This document shows positions 34,601-49,600 of a stretch of DNA of 64,000 nt, one piece after another (positions within the stretch are counted from its first letter, which is position 1; each line of letters begins with the position of its first letter). A model generated the notes under the pieces. It searched no databases, was not told where the DNA came from, and saw nothing but the letters and a program-made list of their open reading frames with translations. Source of the DNA: Hyalella azteca (lineage: Eukaryota; Arthropoda; Malacostraca; Amphipoda; Hyalellidae); contig NW_025944327.1 of assembly GCF_000764305.2 (NCBI RefSeq), positions 1 to 64,000 on the forward strand. The letters run 5' to 3'. A program made the position numbers and the translations under genes.

Positions 34601-37600
34601 GGAAATTCGAGGAGTTAGTCTAAGCTCAGATGGGTCTGAATCACTACTCAACACCATTCTTAACGAATTGTAACAAATAACGAGATTCGAAACGTTCCCC
34701 GCGTTGCCATTGGGGTACGATTCCCTAATATTACGTAATCTCCTCGGCTTTTGATTCACTTCATTTACATGTAAATGTTGCTTACAAATGTGCTTGGTGG
34801 AAAATGAAACAGATTAGTTCGGAAAAATGTTGGAATTGCTGGTCAAATTTAGTTTTTGAAACAAGACTCCCAACGCACGGGGAACGTGAAAACATTTGGA
34901 CATGCAAGAGGGAAACAACAAAGGCGTCTAGCATCACGGTATGTAAAATTTGTTGAGCGAATTTCTTAGGTCATTATTGTACTTAGGAACATCTAAGTTC
35001 CGAATAAAACATTCGATTGTTCAAAATCTTTTTAGAATTATGAACGTTACAGCTTGTAAATCGGAACAATTATTTTATTCTTCCGTTTTAATTTAGTATA
35101 AGATGCTTCTAAAAACCGAAACGATTGTTCACACTTTACATCGGTATCGATGTGAAATAGCCGACCCCACATTGCGTCAAATTAATTTAAGCCACAAAAA
35201 TTGCTAGAAAAAGTATAATTATGTTAATGAACATCGCCGCATCAGGAGAATTTTTTTTTTCAAATCCTACAAGATGAGATATCACATTCATAAAATGCAA
35301 AAACGACGCATAAAAATTCTTTATGCGGGTTGAGAGTTCAAAAACGTCAAATAGCAGTTTTTTTAAACATTGTTAGAGTAGTAAAAAGTCAATCAGGTAA
35401 AACCAATTTACAGTTTTTGAGCGAAATTCACATATCACAAAAGTTTGCTGCAAAAACCATTGAATTTCACTGACATTTTCCACAAAAAATTGCACGTTCT
35501 ACACACCAGTATTGTTTCGTGATAGGGAATATCGAGGCAAGAGTTTTCGGGAGGAAGGACCTCAATTTCTACTTGTTTTCCAATGCTTGGTCGTAATGGG
35601 TAGACATCTCAGTCTTGGATAGGGGAGACATTCTGGAAGCTCAGATTGTTTTATACGAATTTCTTGGCATTCAATACTAGCGGAGTGAAGGGTGGAAGTT
35701 AATTATTTGAAGAGTTAAAATGTTGGGAGGAGAAGGAGGAATAAGGCAGAAAAATTTTGCAGGAAAAAGCTTTGGGTTTACAGATACAACACATAATTCG
35801 AGTTTCGTATGAATAATTTCAATCCGAGGAATCCAGAACAAAGTTGAAGCTCCTTGGTAATAAGAAAAGGTTCTAGTGTACATGGCGTTTTTCCTGTAGG
35901 TATCATGCGCATGGATGTTGCATCAGGCAGGTATGTGAAACATTGTAATGTCTTGAGCAGGGCATAAACACAACATCGAATCACGAGAGCTTTTGGTTGG
36001 ATTGTTGGCCTAGAAAATGAATAGAACAGGGAAAACGGCGGTGGCCAAACAGGGTTGATATACTTCTCGGTTGCGGAGACAAAGATCGCCGAAGTCGATT
36101 TCGCTGCGGCGAATGAGGCGAAGGCAGCAGTCGATTATGGTCGGTTTCGAAATCATTTCCACTTGCATCGTTCCGCATTGAAGGCCTTCCAGTCTCCAGT
36201 TCGCGGCCCCGCTGCCTCATTGACTGACCTTCGATGAGAGGACCAGGAACGACGACTTACGAGGGCTCTTTATTAATTGCTTTTCATGATGTTCTAAGTT
36301 CTTATCAGCTACGTATTTAGTCTCCTTAGCCTAGCTACCTTTTTGTGATATATTCAGAATAATTTTTTTGTAAAAGTGTACTATTACAATCACAACATGT
36401 ACCCTGCCTTTCAGAATTTACGAGATAAGAGCAATATGACTGGATCTAACCGTGAAAATTGATTTTATCCATGAAATTAAAGGAAATCAAATGTAATTGA
36501 ATGATTGACTATCCAATGATATAAAAATTTGGATCTAAGGATGAGAATGACTGAAAGATGATCTAAAACCGCATCAGACTAAGCCAAATGAAGTTCGCTA
36601 ATAAATTATGCCCTGCGGCCTGTTTGCAATCTACTTTGCCTTATCTAGTGCCTCCAACAATTTATTTCATGTAAAAAAAACCTAATACTTTAGTATGAAA
36701 TCAAAATATAAACCGGTATCTATGTCGATACCAGAAAGAAAGGACCAAAATTGGGACTCAAGACAACACCAAATTTGACAGCGCATTTAGCATTGATTAG
36801 CTGAACAACAGCATGGATCAGCAGGGATAAGTTAGGTCAGCAGGGACAACTTTGAGGTAAAGTAGGTTCCTTCAAAATGTACATTCAAAAATTGGGCTCA
36901 AAATTGCGTAAAAATTTGGTTGGCTAAGCTATTGGAAATTGGGTGAGCACTAGACAGCACGTTGAAGGCAAACTATCGAAACCTTCACTGCACCTTGTTG
37001 AACTAAACTGATAAACTATAGTGCAAATCATCACTGCTCGAAGGAGAGACCTTTTCAGGACGAGAACAACAACAAGCAAGGCGAAGGGAACAATGACAGT
37101 AGGGCGGGAGAAAACAATAACTAAATGTAACCAATGTTTGTGTTGGTCATTGATGTGTAAAAGACAGAGAACAGAGCGAACATAAACGAAAACACCGAAG
37201 GACATTGCACACACACAAACGAGTAGCTTGATGTGTCTAACCAATTTCACTCTCAAATATGAATGATCTGAATCTGCACATTTATCTGGACACCAATCAG
37301 GCACAAAAATCGGTCCTAGTGATAAAAATAAGTTACATCCACAAAATGTCGCTTAATCTTGCGTCATGATGCGATACATGAATGTCGAAGCACGACTTGT
37401 TTGAACAGGCAGGCAAAAACATGTGCCAAACGGAGAATTATAAGAACACTACTTCTGAATTGCTGTTGCCGTTGCTGCTGCTGTTGCTGTAGATCAGATC
37501 TTCTGTACTGGGATCTGTGAGAACTGGAGTGCAGTTGAACTTGATGCTGTTGAGTTTGGTGATGATTTGACGTATGGGAGGCGGAAGACGGGTAGTGTTG

Positions 37601-40600
37601 AGTGGATTGTTGACGGTGTAACTGAGGCTGAGGTTGATGCTGAACAGAATTTGATCTTTGATACGTTCTTCTTGGTCTCGGAGAGGCCGGAGTCACTCTA
37701 TAATTTCCCGCTCTAGACGAGGCATTAAAAGACGGCTCTAATACTGCCGAGGCTACCTCGGCCCAGCGTGGGTACGACCGCGACGGTCTTAGGACAGCGT
37801 TGCGACCTCCGACACCGAGATCGCCTTCTTCTGGGGTGGACACTCTCAGCGACTGACCTGGCAACACACTCAGCTGGTTACCCGGACTCTAATTCAACAA
37901 AATGTGTTTGAGTCGCCGAAACATGGTATTTTAAAAAGTTACGTTATTTTCTGTTGGTGTATACCTACCTTAATACGACGAGATTTCAATGCTAACGCTC
38001 GTCACATTGGGAACAGACCAGGATTACTAATGCCAATACCTCGCGACTAGTACTTTGAAGATTCGCTTATCAAAATTTGCATATGTACCATAATTGTATT
38101 CAGATACCAGAATTTTTATTTTCACTATCTCGTGGTAAATTAATTAGAAATTTTTTCAACACAACGAAGAGACTTCGGCCGAGCTTGTTCAACAATATAC
38201 TTTTAACTACAGCCAAATCATGCTTTCCTGCACCAGTCCCCGCAAGGTCAACATTATCAGTTTTAAGTCGATTAAAATCCCCCTTCACTTCCAACATTAA
38301 GAGACGGGCGTCGAATGTTTGGAATTTCTTGTTAGGAACCGCTTCAGTATACAGGGAACATTGATTTAGCTCAAAGAAAATGAGTTCTACGAATATCACG
38401 TGGATGCATGTCATAATGAAACATATATTTCCGTGTCCATGTCTTTGATTTTAGCTGATAAGATATTTCTAATTTTATTTCGAGTTGATATGCTAAAATC
38501 AGACTAGGATTTCTGTACCCTAAGAAAACGGCTAGTATAGGACAGAATTTTTTATAAGAAACGGTCATTTAAATTGTTTTAGCCATCGACTTGATTTTTT
38601 TCCTTCAAGATTTTCCGTAAGTAATAAATTTAGTAAATTTTATGTCCAAGTAATGAAATAACAATGAATGTAATTTAAATGAGAGAATTCATAGTCAATG
38701 ACATAAAATAGTTTACCGGTATCGAATCTTGTGGAGAGTTAAGAGAACAAACTTCTGTTTACATAAAAAAGCGGCCAACAAAATGAACATGAATGAAACA
38801 TGAAACTAAACATTTTTTCATTTATATTTGAACCCTTTTCTATCATAAAAATTTGCATGTGCTACTTTATTCTATCGTTTTTTGAAGAAAAGTAGGAACG
38901 CTTGGTCTACGAATCAACAAGTACTAACATTTTGTTTTCAAAAAATATGTTCATTGTAACTATCAGACGACAGGAACAAAAACCTAATGTCTATGTGTAT
39001 TGACTTCGTCAACATTGATGCGAATCCAAGACCCAATCGAATCGAATCACAGACGATCGAATTTAATCAGACAAGTAAATGCTAAAAGTAATTCTTGTTC
39101 CAATTTGTTTTGTTCATCTTTCTGGAATTGAAAATTAAAATGATAGTATTATTGAAAATGGAGAAAATGATTGCATTAAAAATTAGTTATGTTTCACGGT
39201 AAGTAAGTTTGACTGGGTTGGAGTTATTTTTGCATTTCTAATCCAACAGCATTATGCGTTTATTTTAAAGTCATAAATGCCCCAAACGAAATATGAAACC
39301 TTTTTACAACCCGTTTAATCTTATCCCAGAGCTCTAAAATTTTATGGTTATTAAGTTTCATCCTAAAATAACTCGCCGATTCACCCGCGTTCCAAAGGCG
39401 TGGCTGGCAATCTCGAGCCCTTTAACATCGTCTGTTCATCGAAAATGAAATACTGCAAGTGTCAGCTAATAAAATTTTCCAGCAGTATTACTAGTACATC
39501 TTATTTTAAACTATGTATCCAAAAGACGACTCCACAGTGACGGGTGAACTTCATTACTTTGATAATATGCAAAGAATCTACGGGAATTTAGAAACAGAGT
39601 TCAATCGGGCATCAAGAATACTAGGAAAATTTGCAGGGAACAAGATAAATACTAGACTTTTGGTCATATTTGGAAAGTTCCTGATTGGGATCATTAGTTT
39701 TCACTGAGTCTTGATCGAAACCAATGAATATGTTAATGAAAATCTATCAATCTCGAATTGAGAACAGTTGTTGAAAATAAACGGCATGATATCAGGACTA
39801 AAATCATAAAATTTTCAGTATTTACCTGGGCATTATTCAATTAAACTATGTTATATTTGACATTGGTAGTATACACCAGAGTGGGCTACTGAATCCTTTC
39901 AATTGAGAAATCAATCAAAATCGACAAAGTCTTTCATGTTCAATATTTTTTATGATTTGCGACGATTCTTTCCATATTTAATTTGTGAATTCTGAACACA
40001 CTATTTGGTTTGCAATTTACGGCATTAAATGGGAAAAAGCAAAACTACCCAACATTTACTGGCATACGTACACATAGTTAAAGGAATGTGGAACGCAACG
40101 GGTATTTTCTCAGCCAAGGAAGATTCAGCGAGAGGAAATACAAATTTACAGGGTCCAGAAATACACGAGTAAACTGATGGCAAACTTCTGAGAGGTCTTA
40201 GATACTTCGAAATTGGAGCGATGGAGACATCGGCCTCCGTTCCAATTGCTGATGGCTCCTAAAAATAAGTTCTTCTGGATCACGGCCGCCACTATCATCG
40301 CAGTAACAGACATTGCTGTAGGCACACGTATCGTTGGGAGCAACGTGCAAGCAAACGCCTGATCTGGAGACATTGCTGTGATAGGAGCGGTGGAAGTGAC
40401 GCTGGTCAGGGTTTGTAGGAGAATTTAGCCGATAACTTCCCCCTTGTCGCGACTTCCGTCGATGCTCTTGCTGCGAGAGACGCCGGAACGAGCTTGTCGA
40501 CTCGTTCCGACTTTGTCTCAAGGATTGGCCTGCGTGACATTACCATTACCCATACAAAAATCGAAGGCTTGTATGATATGTGTTTCGACTGAGTCGTATT

Positions 40601-43600
40601 AAAAATCAATATCTCAAGATTATTAGCCAACCACTTGCTGTGCTGAGGCTATGGCGGCACGCAAAAAAAAATCGTACCAGCAAATTAAAAAATCAACTTT
40701 TATATTAACAATTGACTAGGGTGACCAGTACTGAATTTGCAGTAAAAATTAAGAGAACCTGGTTAGACATTAATTAATTATTGGCTTCTAGTCAAAAAAG
40801 TTCTCACGGGTTGAATTTTGAATAATAGAACATTCGCGGCAAGTCGTGGGTTATCTACTGGTCAGTAATAAGCCCAACATCAGTTAAAACGGCAGACTAA
40901 AAATATATAAATATTTAGAATTTAGAATCAGGCTCGTACGTTTTCGCAGCTTAGTTATCGGCTTTTGGTGGCCATCTATTTAACAAACTGGTATTAACTG
41001 GTTTTGGAAATAAAGGACACTTCCCACGATAATTTCCTCAAAAAGTCTCGGAAATGGGTAAAATTTACGTATTTATCCAAATTCGACATTATATCTTGAG
41101 TTGAATGCTAGGAATGAATTGTTTACAGACGCATGAAAGCGGCTTCTTTGACTGGAGTATTAGTGACGTAAATCACGAAAGTTTATTTGCATTCTCAACA
41201 CGTGACGATCCTCAACAAGCAAGGCTCATATTTCTTATTTTACCGGTGGGAGGTTCGCAAGGCCCTCACTTAAAACAGTCATTTTATGACTTAAGAACTA
41301 TCATTATTTGGTTGGTAATAGTAATAATTGTGTGTACCCAAAATATTGTTTTACCATAAAAATTTTTATGATGCACGAGTATATTACTCTAGAAAGTTTT
41401 TGAAGGGTTTTAACGAAAGGCTGAAACCATTACACCAAAATTTTTCAATTGGTTTGGATTTATTTGATTAAAATGCTTTTCGTTTTTACTTCCACACTCA
41501 ATTTATACTTTCTAGTTGCGCATTACGGTTAAATTATTAAGGATATTTTCTTCAGGAACCCCAAACGTTGTCCCTATTTATCCATGAGGATTTCTAAAAA
41601 GTTTTAAATTGCATACACGAAACACATTTTTTTAATCACTTATCAAGTATTTCGAAAGAAGGAGTTTGTCTTTTATAATTTTCATTAAAATTTAGTTTTA
41701 GAAACCACTGATATGAATTGTTATAGTGGCAGACCGGAAACCGAATTAAAAAAAAATGTTTAGATTTATTCCGAAATTCATTCAATAATATTCACCGAAA
41801 TTCAATTATATGAAAAAAATAAGGTTTCATCAGTTGAATAAAATCAATGAAGAAGAGAATCATGCGATATAAATTTTTTTGAATTGGAATATTTACCATT
41901 ACCAATTTTAAATTATTTTCTACTATCTTTGCCTTCCTACCTATTGTATGACAGTCATTATTCAAAATATTTTAAAATTCTTTATTTCTATTATTTTAGA
42001 TTAAGGCTCTATTTTTTCAACCCAAATAATTGAGATGTTATCAATCAGCTCGCAGTCACACTATACGAGAATTAAATGAATAAATTCGCGCTAATTAAAA
42101 TCGAAAACACTTAGGCGCTCGACATGGGCGCGGGACGCTATTTCAATGCGTAGCCATGTAATTAGTGACGAGAATTTGCATACAAATTCGTACTCTTAGA
42201 GGAGAAAACAAGCTTGTCGCTGAAAATGTTAAAAATCTGCGATATTAACGTTTTTAATTGATTTTGATTTTAAATAATGTTAATTTAATTTTATGAGTGG
42301 GGCATCGAAAGCCTTGAGAGAAACAGGAATCAGGCGCGATAATATCATTTTAATTATGATTAAAGGTGGTCTTTAAATTATTTATTGCTACCAAAAATGT
42401 AGCATTTTTATATTTTCCAATGGTTATGGCAGACAAGTAATTAGCAATGTTTATCAAGTCCTAAGTAACGCGATGTTTAGTTGCTCACATTTTAATGATG
42501 AATAGTTATGATGATGTTTATCACATAAATGTTTTTGACACCAACAAATGACACAACAAAGAGGACGACTGACGTAGAAAGTTATGTTCAAAGTCAAATG
42601 CAGTGTTTTCGTTATATTACAAAAACATGCAAAAAAATTATACAAAACAACATAGTTTTATTGATACTGGCAGGCTGATCAAAATATTGTCAAAAATCTG
42701 TAGAAACTGTTATGAATTTAGGTTATAATGAAAAATGTCTTAGATGTTAGTAAGAAATATAAGAGCTTAGATGACCGACAACACAATATAACCATACAAG
42801 CTGATAGCATAAATAGTAAACTGAAAATTTTACATGAATATTATTCTCATCTCGATACACTTAACTAATAGAACACAGGCGACTTAAACGAAGGAAAAAA
42901 CTTTTTCAAAATTCTACAGTAGTGCTAAAAAAGCAGCAGCACTGGAGAAAAATAATTTTAAACAAAAATTATGGAATTAGGCGAAAAATCACTGGCACTC
43001 TGCAAAATTTTTCAAACAAAACTGTCCGTTCCATTGTGAAAAAAATTGATTTACCTTTCACATTAGCGACTCATGGAAAGGTTCAGGCAGATGCAGACAA
43101 GAAAAACTTACTTTTCCTGATACGAGTTGGAGCCGCGAGGCGTTTAGAAGAACCCACGGACTCTACCTCAGCCTGCACAAGTCAAACGATCGGGGACCAT
43201 ACTTTCAAAACTCGCTAAGTGAACGCAAGTACTTACGCACTATTTTCTTGTTTATGATTGGTGGATTTTGCTTGAAAAGCCGTCAATGATTGGCGGATGA
43301 ACTTACGATCTCTTGATTTTTATTGAAAGTATAGGCCCTGAGTTGCAGCAGTTCGGTTAATATTACTGGAGGTAGGATTGCCGTAAGAATTACTTTTTGG
43401 AGAGGAAATAGGCTCAATTTATATCTGTAAATAAAAATTTTAAGTTGTCCTGTTTTAGGTTTAAAGATGTCAGATTAGTCATTTTTAATTTTCAATCACC
43501 TTTGATTTGACCTCGAGTAGTAGTTGTTTTAATCATCATTGTTTCAGCTGACCTTGCAGTAGAGATGCGTTTATTGACAGATCGTGAGCATATTTGCGAT

Positions 43601-46600
43601 GTGAAATGGCAGGAAATTGTGTGGTGTTATAGTAATTATTTCGTGTGTCAATTTGTTTATTATTAAAATACTTTTTATTTTAGTTAGGTATTTCCAAAAC
43701 GTTATTATGTTTATTTCAAGAAAGCCTCCATTCCTGGATTCTGAACTTAGAATTGATCGATTGCCAACTGACTTAAAGTAAAGGATTGAAAGTAATTAAA
43801 AGATCAAAACACATGGTTAGAGTTTTAGGTTTGTTATGTAGGCTTGATAAACTTCTGTGAAATTTGTCAGCATTATTTTTTGTTAATTGTACTCGTATTT
43901 ATTTTAAACAGCTTGTTCATTGAAAATCCTTGTTCCAGTAAATTTGTGGGTTTGACGGACGATCATGGGCTCTAGTTGAGGTGAAATACTTGGGATCGTT
44001 ATTTAAGTGACAGACAAATAACTAATAGACCGTAGATTTATTTAATACTAATAGTAATGCTTTTAATGTTCATAAATGACACGAAATAGATCTGTAACGT
44101 TAGTTCCTATGTTTTGTAAAAAATATCCATGATCGCTTTTTAAAAGTTACGAAAATAAAATCTGTTCATAGAACATTAAAAAAGTAGAGAGAATATCAAA
44201 AAAGAATATTGAAAAGTTTCAGGATTTGAACTACCTATGAATTCGGGCCTGAATTTTATGATTTTTGGCGCATGTTTCTGGTTCCGTGTAAATGTTTCAG
44301 TTCATACATGTTAAGTCTACCAAAGGGCATTATCCTGTATGGGCATATTTTTCTTGAGAATACGACCAATATTTTTACCCATTAAATTAGTGGTTCCCTA
44401 ATTTCTAAAGATTATTAACTCAAATATGCAATTCCACAACATAACTTTGTTACACGAATATTACCACAGCTGATTCACATTCCTCAGAGGTCATCTTTCT
44501 ACTCCCCCGGATATGAAAAAATTGCTGCCATGGGCTTGTTAACCCCAGTTTTGGAATCAATAAACCATAAACCATATTAAAACAATATTAAAGACAATAA
44601 TAGCTGTAAATAAATGCTTCGCATTGGCAACTCCCTTACAATCCCACGCGGTTAACAATCTCAATGATTTTACTCACGACAACTTGGTCTTCTTAACATC
44701 AACTGGCCCGAATCCATTCTTTAGTGTAGAAGCAAACTTAAAAATGTTCTCACATCCTTCTCATCATTTGATGCGCTTCAATGGATGCAAATATACATCC
44801 ATTGATGAACATTTGCATCAATGTTACATGGAAATATTTATTTTACAAGCACGTACCGTGGTCCGTATGGCGTTGAGAGGCCCATCGGGGTCTGGTGGCA
44901 TTATACTGGCCCGCCGTACGGACACAGAGATGCCATTTTTGGCCGTAATCTCCGTTTCGCTGTCTCGGTCTACGTCGTCTTCAGCCGCAGTGTCGATCTC
45001 CAGATCGTCGGGACTGTCTTCCAAGATCTCCACGGTCTCTTCGGTCGGTGATCCCGCCAAACTGCTGTCCTAAAGACCAAAAAATATTCTCTCATAACTT
45101 GAAATTGCAGAAATGTTGAGACAAGCTCGGGAATTTAACTGGTCATATTAACAAATTAGCATCTGGAAAATTTTAATTTGACTGTTGATGATATTAACAT
45201 TACACTCGTTATCCATTCTATAGCTTCAATCGTACTCGACTTAAGCCAGTTATAAATTAAACGGCAAACAATTGAAAGATAACACGACAATTTTATAAGA
45301 AACATCAACATTTAGCCATTTATGTTGAGGTTCATTGCAAAGCACGCATGCAAAAATGTTTTTTATAAAAAATTTTTACGAGACTCTTGGTGGCGTTGAA
45401 GACAAAAAATTTTCCCTTTACAATACACTAACCTATAAAAAAATTTCTCTTACAATACAGTAACCTTTGGCCATTACTGGAAAAATCATATCAAGTTATG
45501 ATGGCTTTATGCATTTTCATGTCCTTACTAAAAATTTATTTCAAAGGATTTCAACCAAATTTTAGCATTAATTGGCAAGCATTGGAATTATGAAACGAAT
45601 CCTGAGCATTTAAATTTTTCATAGCATTCATATATACAGGTCACATTCAGAGACAGAATAATGTTGATGCATTCTATGAAATTCAACAGAAGGAATAAGT
45701 CATAGTTTAAAATTGTGTAATTATGGCGTAAAAATGTCGTAATTTTATCAGAAAGCAAGTGAAAATGTGTCATCAGGAAAGACTATTGACATCCAAGGAA
45801 ACTGCGTTTCATTAGTTCGCAACAAAAACCAGTCTACATAATAGTATAATGAATTGAATTGGAAAGTATTTTGGAAAAGAACAATGAAGTAGAGGAGAAT
45901 TCTTAATGTTATTCACAGATTAATACATACTATTGTAATTACATTGATTTAAATTTTCATTTATTAAGTCTGTATTATTTTTGGGTTAAAAATAATTCAT
46001 GCACGATGCATGTTCGATTTAAAGCCCAGTGTATAATTAACAGTATTATTTACTACGACATAATTTATACAAATTAGGAGTTAAAGGAGCGAAACTTTAA
46101 GCAGGTAATACATAAAAAGCTATGGAGCCAGCTTTAAACTAAATATAAATTTTTTCATTTTTTTGCCTCACAATTAGTTGCATCACCGAACTCCACTAAG
46201 CACCGCACTCCACAGCACCGCCCTCCACAGCACCGCACTCCACAGCACCGCACTCCACAGCACCGCACTCCACAGCACCGCACTCCACAGCACAAACAAA
46301 AATATTTATTCAAAAATATTCGGCATAGAATAGGAATCAGCAGCAGTTGGGAGTTCAAATGCGTGATAAAGAAGATAGAACTGGGCACTCCTACGGCGTT
46401 CCTTCGATGCAATAAGGACTCGTCTAATTTGTATAGCTGGTGCCACTACCTAAATTTTTGACTAGGTATGTATTGGTAGCATATGTGTATTACAAATGTA
46501 ATCCCCAGTTGCTTTTAAACGATGCTTGCCTTATGAAGGTTTCAGTACATTCAGTTATAAAATTTTTAACTGTGATGAATCATTAACAGATAGAAAAACA

Positions 46601-49600
46601 TCAGCGGCACAGATTTTATCAGAACACCTTTTGGGATAAATGATGAAGGTTTTATGCTCCTTCAGTCAATGGAACACCGATACCTTAATAATATTATTAG
46701 AATGTCTGTTAGGTTGGGGTTAAAAGAGCTTATATATGACCGTGCAATCTGAATTAACAATTTTTAAAGTTGAATACGAATTTTACATATATACATGTAC
46801 AGTACATCAAGAAAAAAAAGCATATTTACACAAAATACACTGTATACTACAACTTTCTCTTCATATAAACCGTATAAACAACTTCCTCTTCATATAACAC
46901 ATTCACTGAATTAAATTTATATTTAGGCATAAAATGGATTTAGGCTAACCAATTTAAACAATACAAGACATCGATGAAAAATAATACCGTTTTTTTCCCT
47001 AAATCATCCAGCTTATGAAAATGAATTTCTTAAGCGAAATCTCAACTCTTGCATAGACGATTAACCAGTGAATTAAATCCTAATATAAATTAATTTACGT
47101 TGAACAAATACTTTGAAAACAAATTGTCATAATCAAAACCTGTTGAATACTTTGTTATAATAAATAATTAAATTTTATCTTAAGACATAAATAGCCACCT
47201 AAAATTGCAATGGTATAAGGATGTACATGAATCGAAATAAGGAAAAAAAAGATCGCACAACAGCTAACATTGTATACGTTATAAGAATCTTAATTCCAGT
47301 TAACAACATTAACGATAATTAATTATGCTAAAAAGTCGCATATTTGGCATTCGAATGTGAACTAATTTAATACATCCAATCTTTGCAACTCACGCAGTCT
47401 CGTAGCACATTGAACTGTAAACGCGAGTTTCGCATTTTCGGCCAAAATAAATTTCTATCTATTTGAATCCTGGCTGATGCCAGCGAGCAGCCCGACCAAT
47501 CGAAATTCTCAACCATGCAAATAAAAATAACTATTTTCGTAAATCAAATTATTCACATCTTTGGCAAAAATATGAATTAACCATAAATGACAGGCAGAAA
47601 AATGGGAAGAATATTTGTAATTAGTTTTGTTTTATAAATTGCTGCTGAATTTGAGATGAAGTAAGAAAAAAATTATATCGTTATAGTCATAACAAACAAG
47701 TTAACTCTTTATCTATTACAAGGCAAATTTTTCCTAGAAAGCATATTTATATCCATTTTATCGACAACGCTGAACATTTACCATGCATTTAATGCTACCC
47801 TTTAGCGACTGGAAATCGGAAAGGAAGACATGAAACATGACATGAAGTTACAAAAATTCTTGCAAATCAACGTTTATGAATTCAAATAAAATGGCAAATT
47901 CAATTCGATAAATAATTATACTTTCTTACACGGAAAGCAGAAACAATGTTTATTTTCATTTAAGAGAAGTAATTAAAGATTTATACGCGTGATTTAACAA
48001 CTAATAAATTTTTAAGAAATATTAGAAAGATTAATACGATGGTGGGTGCGTTATACTGCTTTATACAATCAAGAGTCACACAAAAGAATTAGAAACGCTT
48101 CGATGATAGTTACACATGACGAATGATACCAACATCAGTCTCCCGTTTTGACGCCGATTTACTAAGAAAGATGCGAACAAATTATTTTATCAATACCTGT
48201 ACCATAATAAAATTACTTAATCGCCTCGCATGACTTTATTTTCACGATATTATTTAGGCGGTTTTTAGGCATAGTTCGTGGTAAATTGTGAATAGAGTTT
48301 TCCATTAATTGGAAGAATGCGTAGATTGATTATCAAATATTCGCGAGTTTCAATTTTATACAATAAATTCAAATGGACTTCAGAGAGCCGTGAATACAAA
48401 TTTCAGGATATGAATAATATTTAGAGCATTGAAAATTAACAAACTAATCGCTCCTTGAGTTTGTTGAGGAACTTTTATTGATGGACCTGGGTATCAACTT
48501 TGAAGCAAGTCATTCAATTAATTTCTACTACTTTAGATTTGATAGCGTTTCTTATTAGCAAAAACTGCACACTCCCGTTAATTTTTGAATTTGTACCAAA
48601 TTAAACAACTTCAAGGGTGAACTTGAAATGCTAGAAACATCATAAAAAATCATTGGGACACAAATTACCATTTTGGCTTTGATAAGCAAGCTAATTTATT
48701 TGCCCTTTTTCTTATTTCACGCTATTCCTCATTATTCCATAGCATTCATTTCTTATCATTTGTATTCTAATGTTTAGGAATTGTTCATCAATAATTTGCA
48801 TTAGTATTGCTCGCCTGATAGACAAGTAAGTTTTAATTACTGATGACTGGAATTAAAAACAAAAAACAAGCTTTGTTTGCAACCAAGCACAAACATGATT
48901 CGTTAACTCTTTCCAAACACACGATAAAATATATCAAACAGGATCACCGTTATCGGGATGATTACGAAGCTATGCCATGCATGTTCGTTGCCTGCATGTC
49001 ACTAGGGACTATAGCGTCAAACGCGGAAGACTGATGTTGGTAGGACGAGTATTGAAAGGCTTACGAGTATTGAAAGGTTTGCGAGTATTGAAAGGTTTGC
49101 GAGTATTGAAAGGTTTGCGAGTATTGAAAGGTTTGCGACCTGCCTCAGGAGTGTTAGGTGGCGGCACGATACTAGGGGTTGACGAGTCGACTTCTACAGG
49201 GGGATCATCTTCGTCATCTATTGTGAGGTCAGCGTGTCTACTAGCTTTGGTGACAGCAACAGCCGCAGCCTCCCCCAAGATGATCTTTGTCTCGGATACT
49301 TTCCGACTAAGGATGCTTGCGAAGATGGATGATATGGGTTCAGGCTCTTTCTGAGTAATGGACGAGCCATCAGCTGCCACAATTTTGGTCTCGGAGTGTT
49401 TACGAATTAGGGTCGCTGCGATATCGGCGATAGTAGCGGTGTTGGTAGTAGCAGACACATTAACAGTGGACACAATCTGAGTGAGTTCAGAATCGGTGAT
49501 GATCTTGGTACGAGAAGATTCTCTACTAGGTTTAGGTTTGATGGTCGAAGTTTTGGGTACTAGTTCCAGGCTGGAGAGGGTGGACTGAACTATTGTGGGG

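Noticed and set aside
36924..37304. 126-codon minus-strand ORF
   Set aside because: No codon bias, family motif or clear splice sites; hydrophobic residues reflect AT-rich sequence.
44624..45073. 149-codon plus-strand ORF
   Set aside because: Antisense to exon H, which has good splice sites and codon bias on the minus strand.
46155..46412. Cys-rich minus-strand ORF (CCGVR repeats)
   Set aside because: Generated by a 15-bp repeat, a multiple of three; no splice signals or homology.
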